Positions 6,880 to 13,732 of a stretch of DNA of 14,400 bases are shown piece after piece; position 1 is the first letter of the stretch, and the number at the start of each line of letters is the position of its first letter. This stretch comes from JAFDZV01 sp966128725 (GTDB taxonomy: Bacteria > Bacteroidota > Ignavibacteria > OLB7): the NCBI GenBank assembly GCA_966128725.1, contig CBHYLN010000138.1, positions 1-14,400 on the forward strand, written 5' to 3'. Position numbers and translations under genes: made by a program. Under the pieces are notes generated by a model. It ran no database searches. It worked only from the letters and a program-made list of their open reading frames with translations, and had not been told where the DNA came from.

Positions 6880-6926
6880 GACGATTACCAACGGGGCCAT
6901 CGTGTATCGTGCGCGTGATAATCGTC
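6880..6926. repeat. 8-bp inverted repeat upstream of the aldo/keto reductase gene
   Basis: GACGATTA (6880-6887) and TAATCGTC (6919-6926) are perfect inverted repeats separated by 31 bp. They lie 65-111 bp upstream of the reductase start, between it and the terminator of the preceding gene. The wide spacing suits a protein-binding site better than an RNA hairpin. No regulator gene is next to it. Confidence 0.35.
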
Positions 6927-6935
6927 GGCAACCCC

Positions 6936-6980
6936 AGAAACACAGTGCGCGCCGGGTGCCATTGGCCATTCCCGGCGCGC
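6936..6980 (-). terminator. probable terminator of the BtrH-like gene
   Basis: GCGCGCCGGG (6980-6971 read on the minus strand) pairs perfectly with CCCGGCGCGC (6956-6947) over 10 bp with a 14-nt loop. It starts 20 bp after the stop of the BtrH-like gene. The tail ACTGTGTTTCT is only moderately T-rich. It separates this gene from the aldo/keto reductase. Confidence 0.6.
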
Positions 6981-7000
6981 CACCGTCAACCTGCCGCATG

Positions 7001-8395
7001 TTATTGCAGCGCGGCTTCCAGAGCTGTGTGTGCCTCAACTTCGGCGGCATGCGCGGCCAGCACATGCGTTGCCATTTCGTTGAATATCGCGCGTGCATTC
7101 TCCGGCGACAGATCACCAGATTCGCGCGCCTGTGCGCTGATGCGCCCGGACTCCGCCACCAACCCCTGCACGGTTTTGATGGCGGCCGTGCCACCGTTGA
7201 GTTCGGCCCGGCACCTCGCCAGCGTTCGCCGCAGTTCGCCCAACCGTTTCACTGTATCCGGCAGCGCGGCATCCGCCACCGCGTGCCACAACCGGGCGCA
7301 TTGCTCGTACAGTTCGGCAGCGGTGCCCAGGTGCGGGCGATCCAGCAGTTCGGATGACTCGCGAAGCGCCTGGGCAAACAACGGGCGCAGCAGCGCCGGG
7401 CCACCCCAATGCTCCACGAATCGATACGTTGAACTCAGGGCTCGTGCGATATCCGTTGGTTGGGTGAACAGCGTGCCCCAGGCCTCCTTGCCCGAAGCCG
7501 CCTTCAGTGCCTTGCCCCACGCCTCGAATCCATCCAGCCGGAACGTGCGTGCGCGCTCGCCAACAAGGCCGGCGGCGCAGCGGCGCAATCCGGCAAGCGC
7601 GGCTTTTGCAAGGGCCGCTTCATCAACTCCGCCACCGTTGGGGTGTATCCCCGCCACGCGATGTTTGTACGAAGTAATCGAAGCCCGGGCCATGGCCAAA
7701 TCGTCCAGCGATACAACGAACGGTGCGGCGTACACGTCGTGCAGCGTTGCGGTGTTCGCGTCAGCGTCGATCGCGGTGACAGCCAGCACGTGGTATCCGC
7801 CCTTGCGCCACTGCGGGGGCAGCGGGGAGTAGGGGAGCCATGCCTGATCCAGCCACACCATTGCCGGGGCACCATCTTGAATTGCCTTCTGGAGATTCGC
7901 CAGCCCTGCCTTTGCGCTGGATGTCTCGGCGATGTGCAGCTCAAGGCCCAGCCCTTCGCACGCGGTTGCGATCAGCGCCGTGGCTTCCCACCACCGCGAA
8001 CGGCTGCCCAGCATGAACCCGGTTTGGCCATGTGTGATCGCCAGGTAGCCCGCGCCGATCCCGCCGCCGGCGGCAAGGAGCATCGCCTCGGAAATCCGGA
8101 TGCCGTGCCCGGCCAGCGTTGTGCGCAATGCCGAGGTGTCGGGGTTGGTTCCGCCGAGAAGAGATTGTTCGGTGTTGCTGGGGGCACCCGCCTGTTTGTT
8201 CAGCAGATGCATGCGGGCGGTGGTGTATCGCTCGCCGGTTTTCGCGGCGCGCTCGCGCACGTGGCGCTTGAAGTTCTTGCCAGTTGCCATTGTGTTGTTC
8301 CATTTCGTATGGCGCAACGGAAACCAGGGACCCGCGCTCCGCGTTTCCGATGCAACGAAAGGAAAAACACGGTTGAAGCAATCCGAGGAAAGCAT
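7001..8395 (-). CDS. BtrH-N/DUF4872-like protein with basic N-terminal module
   Basis: A protein of 464 residues from the ATG at 8395, or 429 from the ATG at 8290. I chose 8395 because a perfect GAAGGAGG lies 8 nt upstream, whereas 8290 has only GGAAC; domain logic alone would favour 8290. In 464-residue numbering, a basic helical module KNFKRHVRERAAKTGERYTTAR covers 40-61 (quoted in part). The region at about 83-250 resembles the BtrH N-terminal domain, a papain/C39-like fold: TSALRTTLAGHGIRISEAMLL, GGGIGAGY, GGYHVLAV with H202, and LHDVY with D220. The rest is helical and fits DUF4872. BtrH transfers an acyl group in butirosin biosynthesis through a cysteine. Here the expected cysteine position reads TNPDT (83-87), so activity is doubtful. 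No aminoglycoside or peptide biosynthesis genes are nearby. The family call is from memory and tentative. Confidence 0.75.
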   Translation of the reverse strand: MLSSDCFNRVFPFVASETRSAGPWFPLRHTKWNNTMATGKNFKRHVRERAAKTGERYTTARMHLLNKQAGAPSNTEQSLLGGTNPDTSALRTTLAGHGIRISEAMLLAAGGGIGAGYLAITHGQTGFMLGSRSRWWEATALIATACEGLGLELHIAETSSAKAGLANLQKAIQDGAPAMVWLDQAWLPYSPLPPQWRKGGYHVLAVTAIDADANTATLHDVYAAPFVVSLDDLAMARASITSYKHRVAGIHPNGGGVDEAALAKAALAGLRRCAAGLVGERARTFRLDGFEAWGKALKAASGKEAWGTLFTQPTDIARALSSTYRFVEHWGGPALLRPLFAQALRESSELLDRPHLGTAAELYEQCARLWHAVADAALPDTVKRLGELRRTLARCRAELNGGTAAIKTVQGLVAESGRISAQARESGDLSPENARAIFNEMATHVLAAHAAEVEAHTALEAALQ

Positions 8396-8403
8396 CCCCT
8401 TTG

Positions 8404-8411
8404 CCTCCTTC
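8404..8411 (-). promoter_or_regulatory. perfect Shine-Dalgarno site deciding the BtrH-like start
   Basis: GAAGGAGG on the minus strand lies 8 nt upstream of the ATG at 8395, an ideal distance and the strongest ribosome-binding site in the window. A 6-bp hairpin, GGCCCT/AGGGCC (8418-8436), lies just upstream of it. The ATG at 8395 is in frame with the downstream gene with no stop in between. Confidence 0.6.
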
Positions 8412-8554
8412 AAATGTGGCCCTGCGCGGGAGGGCCGCCGGAGGTTGCGCGCGGATTGAACGCGCCACAAACCTAGTCGGCCGTGCGTTGATTTGCAACA
8501 TCCCGTTTGCACTGCCCACCAGCCTGTGGTCTGGCGGCCAGTGGCGGCGCCTGG

Positions 8555-8591
8555 CAGAACAAAGGCCAACGCCATCGGTGGCGCTGGCCTT
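8555..8591 (-). terminator. strong Rho-independent terminator downstream of hemF
   Basis: On the minus strand AAGGCCAGCGCCA (8591-8579) pairs with TGGCGTTGGCCTT (8574-8562) in a 13-bp stem with one G-U pair and a CCGA loop. TGTT follows directly, so the run reads CCTTTGTT. The G-U pair forms only on this strand (A-C on the other), which fixes the direction. It lies 115 bp after the hemF stop. Confidence 0.8.
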
Positions 8592-8625
8592 CGCGTTCGC
8601 TTACAGCAACAGGTTTGCGAACGCG
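8592..8625. repeat. 9-bp inverted repeat adjoining the hemF terminator
   Basis: CGCGTTCGC (8592-8600) and GCGAACGCG (8617-8625) are perfect inverted repeats with a 16-nt loop. They abut the terminator stem with no gap, so a transcript leaving hemF would fold two consecutive hairpins. It lacks its own T-tract. Confidence 0.55.
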
Positions 8626-8706
8626 TCACCTGCGTCCGTGTGGTTGCTGCATTGCCTACTGCCGGTGAGCGGATCCAGGGGAGCCTGGAAGCTCTTCAGC
8701 AGGCTG

Positions 8707-9642
8707 TCAGGCCCACTGGCGCGGCGAGCGCAACCAGCTCATCAGCGTTCGTTCGGATTCGGTGGTCTCCATGTTGGCGCAGTAGTCGAAGTTGACCTCG
8801 GCCGGCAGGCTCATCAGAATGCTCTCGGTGCGCCCGTTTGTTTCCAGCCCGAACAGCGTTCCGCGATCGTACACAAGGTTGAACTCCACATAGCGCCCGC
8901 GCCGCAGCAGTTGGAACTTCTTCTCGCGTTCGGTGAACGGCTCGTCGCGATGGCGTTCGGCAACCGGCACATACGCTTCAACAAACGAATCGCCCACCGA
9001 TTGCTGGAAGGCAAACCAGCGCTCCATTTCGTCCGGAGTTCCGCGCAGGTAGTCGTAGAACACACCGCCAACGCCACGAGCCTCGGCACGGTGGCGGATG
9101 TGGAAGTACTCATCGCACCATTGCTTGAACTTCGGGTACAGCTCCTCCCCGAACGGATCGCACGCCGCGCGAATCGTACGGTGGAAATGTTCGCCGTCGG
9201 CCGGGTCGGCGATGTAGGGCGTAAGATCGGCGCCGCCACCAAACCACGCGTCGCCGTTATCCTGCTCGAAGTATCGGAAGTTCGCATGCACGGTGGGCAC
9301 GCGCGGCGAACGCGGGTGTATCACCAGCGAGATACCCGTTGCGAAGAAGGAAGCCCCCGCCACATTCATGCGCTCGGCAAGCTTTTGGGGCATCTCGCCA
9401 TGCACTACCGAAACGTTCACGCCGCCTTTCTCCAACACGGCACCGCCTTCGATAACACGCGTATGCCCGCCGCCACCGCCGGGCCGTTCCCACGTGTCCT
9501 CCTTGAATCGAGCAGCGCCGTCGAGCTTCTCCAGAGCAGCACAGATGCGATTCTGGAGATCGTACACATAAGTGACCATGCGATCGCGTAGCGGGAGTTC
9601 GGTTGCCGAACCCGTGAAATCGGCCTGGGGTTGGGTGTTCAT
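8707..9642 (-). CDS. hemF: oxygen-dependent coproporphyrinogen III oxidase
   Basis: This enzyme converts coproporphyrinogen III to protoporphyrinogen IX by two oxidative decarboxylations using O2, in the late heme pathway; it is a cytoplasmic homodimer. The 311-residue protein matches the usual length of about 300. Signatures include EDTWERPGGGGGHTRVIEGG (48-67), GGVNVSVVHGE (73-83), HANFRYFE (119-126), WFGGGADLTPYI (133-144), HRAEARGVGGVFYDYL (184-199), GRYVEFNLVYDRGT (249-262) and FGLETNGRTESILMSLP (264-280). The start at 9642 gives the full domain with about 15 extra residues. Its Shine-Dalgarno sequence is weak. No other heme genes are adjacent. It is divergent from recG with a 226-bp spacer, and a strong terminator lies 115 bp downstream. 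HemF rather than only the radical-SAM HemN implies oxygen is available at least part of the time. Confidence 0.98.
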   Translation of the reverse strand: MNTQPQADFTGSATELPLRDRMVTYVYDLQNRICAALEKLDGAARFKEDTWERPGGGGGHTRVIEGGAVLEKGGVNVSVVHGEMPQKLAERMNVAGASFFATGISLVIHPRSPRVPTVHANFRYFEQDNGDAWFGGGADLTPYIADPADGEHFHRTIRAACDPFGEELYPKFKQWCDEYFHIRHRAEARGVGGVFYDYLRGTPDEMERWFAFQQSVGDSFVEAYVPVAERHRDEPFTEREKKFQLLRRGRYVEFNLVYDRGTLFGLETNGRTESILMSLPAEVNFDYCANMETTESERTLMSWLRSPRQWA

Positions 9643-9868
9643 GGCGTATGCGGAAATGAGTACAACGGATCACGCCGCGGCATGTGTCCCGGCGTCCGGC
9701 TGGGCCATGGCGAATGTGTGGCCCGTGGTTGCCGGTATCGCGGCTTGCAGTTCCAACATACCTATTTTGCCATGTGCGAGTTCGTCTCCATCTGTTGCAG
9801 TGGCCACGCTGCGCACGGCCGTGGTGGCCGAAGTTCTGAACGGGAGCCGAGCGGCGCCGATTTGCACA
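9643..9868. promoter_or_regulatory. divergent hemF/recG intergenic region
   Basis: This 226-bp spacer should carry both promoters. The only AT-rich patch is at about 9757-9773 (AACATACCTATTTTG), which resembles a -10 region on either strand, but no good -35 partner is visible. Open frames cross the spacer on both strands, including a minus-strand GTG-initiated frame at 9670-9939. None has coding-like features, and I treat them as chance frames in GC-rich DNA. Confidence 0.4.
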
Positions 9869-12100
9869 ATGGCCAAACGAGCAACACGATCAACGGCGTC
9901 ACGGGCAGCCGATTCCGATGCGCCCGCCAGCGGAACCACACCCGTGTATCCGCTTCAGTATGTGAAGGGGATAGGCCCGGCGCGCGCTGCCGCGTTGGCG
10001 GAGCTGGGCGTGATTACACTCCACGATCTTTTCCAATTCGCGCCGCGAGGGTATCTGGATCGCCGCTCGGTGCTCCCGCTGCGGCAGGTGCGCATCATGC
10101 TGGCCGGTGAGGATGGGTTGCCGAACCAGGTTACGACGCTTGTCGAGGTGAAGCGCATGCAGTTGTTCGAAGCCGGGCGCGGTCGCAAGCGTCTGGTGAT
10201 GCGTGTTGCCGACGCCACCGGCGAGGCCAATCTGGTGTTCTTTCAGGGGGCGCAGTGGTTCATCAAGGCGTACCAACCCAACGACCTTCTGGCGGTGAGC
10301 GGCGCGCCGGAGCTGTTTGGCGGAACACTGCAATGGACGCATCCGGAGTTGGAACGCATGGAGCGCGAGGAGGAGTCGCTGATCCATGGCGGGCGTATCA
10401 TTCCGCAGTATCGCGAGGGGGCCCGCATGAAATCGGCCGGCCTTACATCGCGCACGATGCGGGGGGTGATGGAGAATCTGTTCAGCAATTACGCCGATCA
10501 GGAGCTGCGCGAAACGCTTCCGGATTCGATCCGCGAGCAGTACCAGTTGATGCCGTACGCGGCCGCCGTCCGGCAAATCCATTTCCCTGATAACGAGGAT
10601 GCGCTGGAGTCCGCACGGATGCGCATGAAGTTCGAGGAGCTCTTCTTCTTCGAGCTTGGCCTTGCCCTGCGCAAGGAGATTACGCTCCACGAGGAACCCG
10701 GCATCGCCTTCAACACCCACAGCACGCTGGCCCGCAAGCTGCTGGCCTCGGTCGGTTTTGAACTCACCGGGGCGCAGAAGCGCGCGTTGCGCGAAATCCT
10801 CGACGACATGGCCCGCCCCCTTGCGATGAACCGACTGCTGCAGGGGGATGTGGGGTCCGGCAAGACGATCGTGGCGTTGCTGGCGATGCTGGTGGCGGTG
10901 GAGAACGGGTATCAGTGTGCGTTCATGGTGCCCACGGAAATCCTGGCCGAGCAGCATGCCCAAACGCTGCGGCGGTTGTTCCAGGATCTGGACGTGCCCG
11001 TGGTGCAGTTGGTGGGCGGCTTGAAGAAACGAATGCGCGAGGACTTGCACTACCAGATCCGGCAGGGGCTGGCAAAGGTGGTGGTGGGCACACATGCGCT
11101 GTTCCAGGATGACGTTGAATACGCCAACCTGGGCCTTGTGGTGATCGACGAGCAACATCGATTTGGTGTGGAGCAGCGTGCCCAGTTGCGCAACAAGGGG
11201 CGGCGTCCGGATACGCTTATCATGACCGCAACGCCCATCCCGCGCACGCTTACGATGACGTTGTACGGCGATCTGGACGTGTCGGTGATCGATGAACTTC
11301 CGGCCAACCGGAAGCCCGTGCGCACCGCCGTGCGATTCGAAAGCCGTATCGACGCCGTGTGGGAGTTCGTGCGCTCCGAGGTGGCGGCCGGGCACCAGGC
11401 GTACATCGTGTATCCGCTGGTTGAAAAGTCCGATAAGCTGGAACTGAAGTCAGCCGTGGAGCACTTCGAGTTCCTGAAAACCTCAGTGTTCCCCGATCTC
11501 CGCCTGGGTCTGCTGCATGGCCAGATGTTCTGGTACGAGAAGGAGGACACCATGCGCGAGTTTCTCGATAAGAAGATCGATGTGTTGATCGCGACCACGG
11601 TGATCGAAGTGGGCATCGATGTGCCAAATGCAAGCGTGATGGTGATCGAGAATGCCGAACGGTTTGGCCTTTCGCAGTTGCACCAGTTGCGAGGCCGTGT
11701 TGGGCGCGGTAACGCGCAATCGTATTGCGTGCTGATGACCAAGGATCACTATCGCTACACCATGTCGCGGGGTATGTCGCAGAACGATGTGCGGCAGGAG
11801 CGCAAGGCGGTGATCCGGCGGTTGCAGGCGATGGAGGAAACCACCGACGGTTTCAGGATCAGCGAAATCGATCTGGAGTTGCGGGGGCCTGGCGATGTTG
11901 TCGGCACGCGCCAGAGCGGCGTTCCGGAGTTCCGGCATGCCAACCTTGTTACCGACGGGCCTATCATCACCAAGGCCCGCGAGGCTGCCTTCGCGGTGGT
12001 ACGGGCCGATCCAACCCTTTCGTTACCGCAGAACGCGCGCTTGCTGGAAGTGTACTCGGCAGCCGTGACCCGCGCGATGAAATATGCCGACGTGGGGTAG
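9869..12100 (+). CDS. recG: ATP-dependent DNA helicase RecG
   Basis: RecG is a superfamily 2 translocase that binds branched DNA, reverses stalled replication forks and resolves D- and R-loops. The 743-residue protein has an N-terminal wedge/OB region (LQYVKGIGPARAAALAELGV at 29-48, then APRGYLDRR at 58-66), the ATPase core with GDVGSGKT (326-333, Walker A), DEQHRFG (427-433, Walker B) and TATPIPRT, then the second helicase domain with VIEVGIDVPNA and QLRGRVGRG, and a RecG C-terminal region (LRGPGDVVGTRQSG). Length is slightly above the typical 690-700 owing to about 25 extra N-terminal residues. The frame is open back to 9572, but that extension overlaps hemF and looks unlike RecG, so I chose the ATG at 9869, which lacks a strong ribosome-binding site. 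It ends 24 bp before the convergent subtilase stop. Confidence 0.97.
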   Translation: MAKRATRSTASRAADSDAPASGTTPVYPLQYVKGIGPARAAALAELGVITLHDLFQFAPRGYLDRRSVLPLRQVRIMLAGEDGLPNQVTTLVEVKRMQLFEAGRGRKRLVMRVADATGEANLVFFQGAQWFIKAYQPNDLLAVSGAPELFGGTLQWTHPELERMEREEESLIHGGRIIPQYREGARMKSAGLTSRTMRGVMENLFSNYADQELRETLPDSIREQYQLMPYAAAVRQIHFPDNEDALESARMRMKFEELFFFELGLALRKEITLHEEPGIAFNTHSTLARKLLASVGFELTGAQKRALREILDDMARPLAMNRLLQGDVGSGKTIVALLAMLVAVENGYQCAFMVPTEILAEQHAQTLRRLFQDLDVPVVQLVGGLKKRMREDLHYQIRQGLAKVVVGTHALFQDDVEYANLGLVVIDEQHRFGVEQRAQLRNKGRRPDTLIMTATPIPRTLTMTLYGDLDVSVIDELPANRKPVRTAVRFESRIDAVWEFVRSEVAAGHQAYIVYPLVEKSDKLELKSAVEHFEFLKTSVFPDLRLGLLHGQMFWYEKEDTMREFLDKKIDVLIATTVIEVGIDVPNASVMVIENAERFGLSQLHQLRGRVGRGNAQSYCVLMTKDHYRYTMSRGMSQNDVRQERKAVIRRLQAMEETTDGFRISEIDLELRGPGDVVGTRQSGVPEFRHANLVTDGPIITKAREAAFAVVRADPTLSLPQNARLLEVYSAAVTRAMKYADVG

Positions 12101-12124
12101 GCGCCGCGCGACGCGTGGCCGGTG

Positions 12125-13675
12125 TTATCGGCTGGCGCCCAACATGCCGGGCTCCAGCATATCGCCCGCGGGCATCGAAAGCGTAGCCTGCAGCGCGCGC
12201 GCCGGGCTCACCACCCCGTGGCCCTGCACGGCCGGATCCACCCCGGGCAGCAGCTCGGCGGTGGTGCAAAGGATCTCCTTCACCTGATCGGGGCGCAGCG
12301 CCGGGCGCGCCTCCAGTATCTGCGCAGCCACCGAGCTCACGATCGGCGCGGCGAACGACGTGCCGTCCACATGTTTATAATCCGGGGTGATCATCTTCTC
12401 GGCGGCGATGCGTGCCAGCACGATCGATCGCGCATACCGGGCATTGCCCGCAAGGCGCAATTCCCGCGCCACGGCGGTTGTGTCGGCAAGCGTATCGCGC
12501 ATCGCCATCAATGCGTCGTCGTTGGCCGCAGCCATCGCGAACAGGGCATCGGCCTCGCGCTTAACCCCCGTACGCGGCAGGATGGGCGCGGCCACCCAGA
12601 TCGCCGGGGCCAACAGGTCCGGCTTGTGACCGCCGCCCGGCGTGTGGCCGTACGAGCTGTGCCACATCTCGCGCCGCATCCACTCGGTGGAGTTGTGGTC
12701 GTTGTATCCGCCAACCGTGATCGCCGACGGGGCCGCCCCCGGCGGTTTGATGGGGCGCGACGGGTTGTTGCCGGATGCCGCCACCATCACCACGCCCAGC
12801 GCGGATAGCTCCTCAACCAGCGCGATCACCGGATGCTCCATCGAATCCGTTGTCTCGTCAACCCCTACCGACATGTTTACCACGCGGATATCATGGCGTA
12901 CACGATTCTCGCGAATCCACTCCAGCGCCCGCACCACCTGTGGCGTGCGAATGCGGTAGTGGCGTGTCATCGTGCGCACCAACACCAGCCGTGCATCCGA
13001 TGCGATGCCGCGATACTCTCCGTGCGAGGCGTGGCCGCTGCCGGCGGCGGTGCAGGCCGCCATTGTACCGTGCCAGGCGGCAACCGCGGGGTCGCGCGAA
13101 ACAAGCCGCTCCGGCGCGCCGCCAAGGCACCCGCGAACCGCGTCGTAGATCGCCAGGATGCGATTGCCCGGGTGCGTGAAATCCTGATGCGGATAAAACC
13201 CGCTGTCAACAAACGCGATTGTCACACCCTGGCCCGTGAATCGCAGGTCGGCGTTCATGCGCAGCGGCGTGGGGAGAATCGGCGTGCGACCAAGCCACAG
13301 GTCCACGAAGTAGATCGCCGTGCCGTCGCGCACGATCTGCGCGTCCTGCATGCGTTGCTCGGCTTGTTCGAGACATGCTGTGTGCAGCGTCACATCCAGC
13401 CCGGTGGCCCTGTGTTCGGTTGCCAGCCACAGGGCCAGCAGATCGTGCTGCGCTGTCTGATAGTCCGCAAGCCCGGTGATAGCCTGGCCGCCACGGCAGG
13501 CCTGCCCACAGATCGCGCAGGTGCCTGTTGTCGGCTTTGTTGGATTTTGCGCCCCCGAGGCGTTTGCAGCAGGGGCGGTATCACCTGGGGACATGCGTTC
13601 GAGAAGGACTGATTCGGCCCGCTCCGCGAACTCGCGGGGCGGATGTATTTTGTTCGAGGGGGTTGTCGGTTCCAT
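12125..13675 (-). CDS. subtilisin-family (S8) serine protease with Cys/His N-terminal region
   Basis: A 516-residue protease with a complete catalytic triad: D157 in IAFVDSGF, H202 in AWHGTMAA, S440 in DGTSFAAP, plus the oxyanion asparagine N303 in AASGNN. Two features are unusual. First, residues 53-101 hold C53, C56 and C60, then H98 and C101 (CAICGQAC...HTAC), a possible zinc-binding element. Second, between KPDLLAPA (351-358) and the serine motif (437-443) there are about 80 residues instead of the usual 20-odd, much of it helical and rich in Ala and Met. There is no signal peptide, so it may be cytoplasmic or leave by another route. An ATG at 13699 with GGAAA upstream would add 8 residues; the frame is open to 13717 with TTG. 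Its 5' end is within 57 bp of the divergent thpR start. Substrates cannot be inferred, and no partner genes are adjacent. Confidence 0.9.
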   Translation of the reverse strand: MEPTTPSNKIHPPREFAERAESVLLERMSPGDTAPAANASGAQNPTKPTTGTCAICGQACRGGQAITGLADYQTAQHDLLALWLATEHRATGLDVTLHTACLEQAEQRMQDAQIVRDGTAIYFVDLWLGRTPILPTPLRMNADLRFTGQGVTIAFVDSGFYPHQDFTHPGNRILAIYDAVRGCLGGAPERLVSRDPAVAAWHGTMAACTAAGSGHASHGEYRGIASDARLVLVRTMTRHYRIRTPQVVRALEWIRENRVRHDIRVVNMSVGVDETTDSMEHPVIALVEELSALGVVMVAASGNNPSRPIKPPGAAPSAITVGGYNDHNSTEWMRREMWHSSYGHTPGGGHKPDLLAPAIWVAAPILPRTGVKREADALFAMAAANDDALMAMRDTLADTTAVARELRLAGNARYARSIVLARIAAEKMITPDYKHVDGTSFAAPIVSSVAAQILEARPALRPDQVKEILCTTAELLPGVDPAVQGHGVVSPARALQATLSMPAGDMLEPGMLGASR

Positions 13676-13732
13676 AATCGCAGCGTGCCCATTCTGCATC
13701 GGCGAATTTCCGAACAAGGAAGCGCCATCCGC

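Larger units (their letters stand above)
8396..8706. other. 311-bp noncoding spacer between hemF and the BtrH-like gene
   Basis: No convincing gene lies here. It holds, in minus-strand order, a 9-bp inverted repeat (8592-8625), the hemF terminator hairpin (8562-8591) and a presumed promoter and leader for the BtrH-like gene (8396-8560). A minus-strand frame ending at the TAA at 8601-8603 runs back into hemF without an ATG or GTG start, so I do not call it. No promoter boxes are clear. Confidence 0.6.

Noticed and set aside
8601..8740. Short minus-strand frame ending at the TAA at 8601-8603
   Set aside because: It has only about 47 codons, no ATG or GTG start and no Shine-Dalgarno, and part of it lies inside hemF in another frame.
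5946..9642. One operon of hemF, the BtrH-like gene and the aldo/keto reductase
   Set aside because: The genes share a strand, but the gaps are long and each contains a terminator-like hairpin, so separate units are more likely.
9572..9868. Possible 99-residue N-terminal extension of RecG
   Set aside because: The frame is open but overlaps hemF, and the translation does not resemble RecG. The ATG at 9869 already gives a full-length protein.
9670..9939. Minus-strand open frame of 89 codons upstream of hemF
   Set aside because: It starts with GTG inside recG, lacks a ribosome-binding site, and its Ala/Thr-rich translation matches nothing I know. Such frames are common in GC-rich DNA. I kept the region as a divergent spacer.
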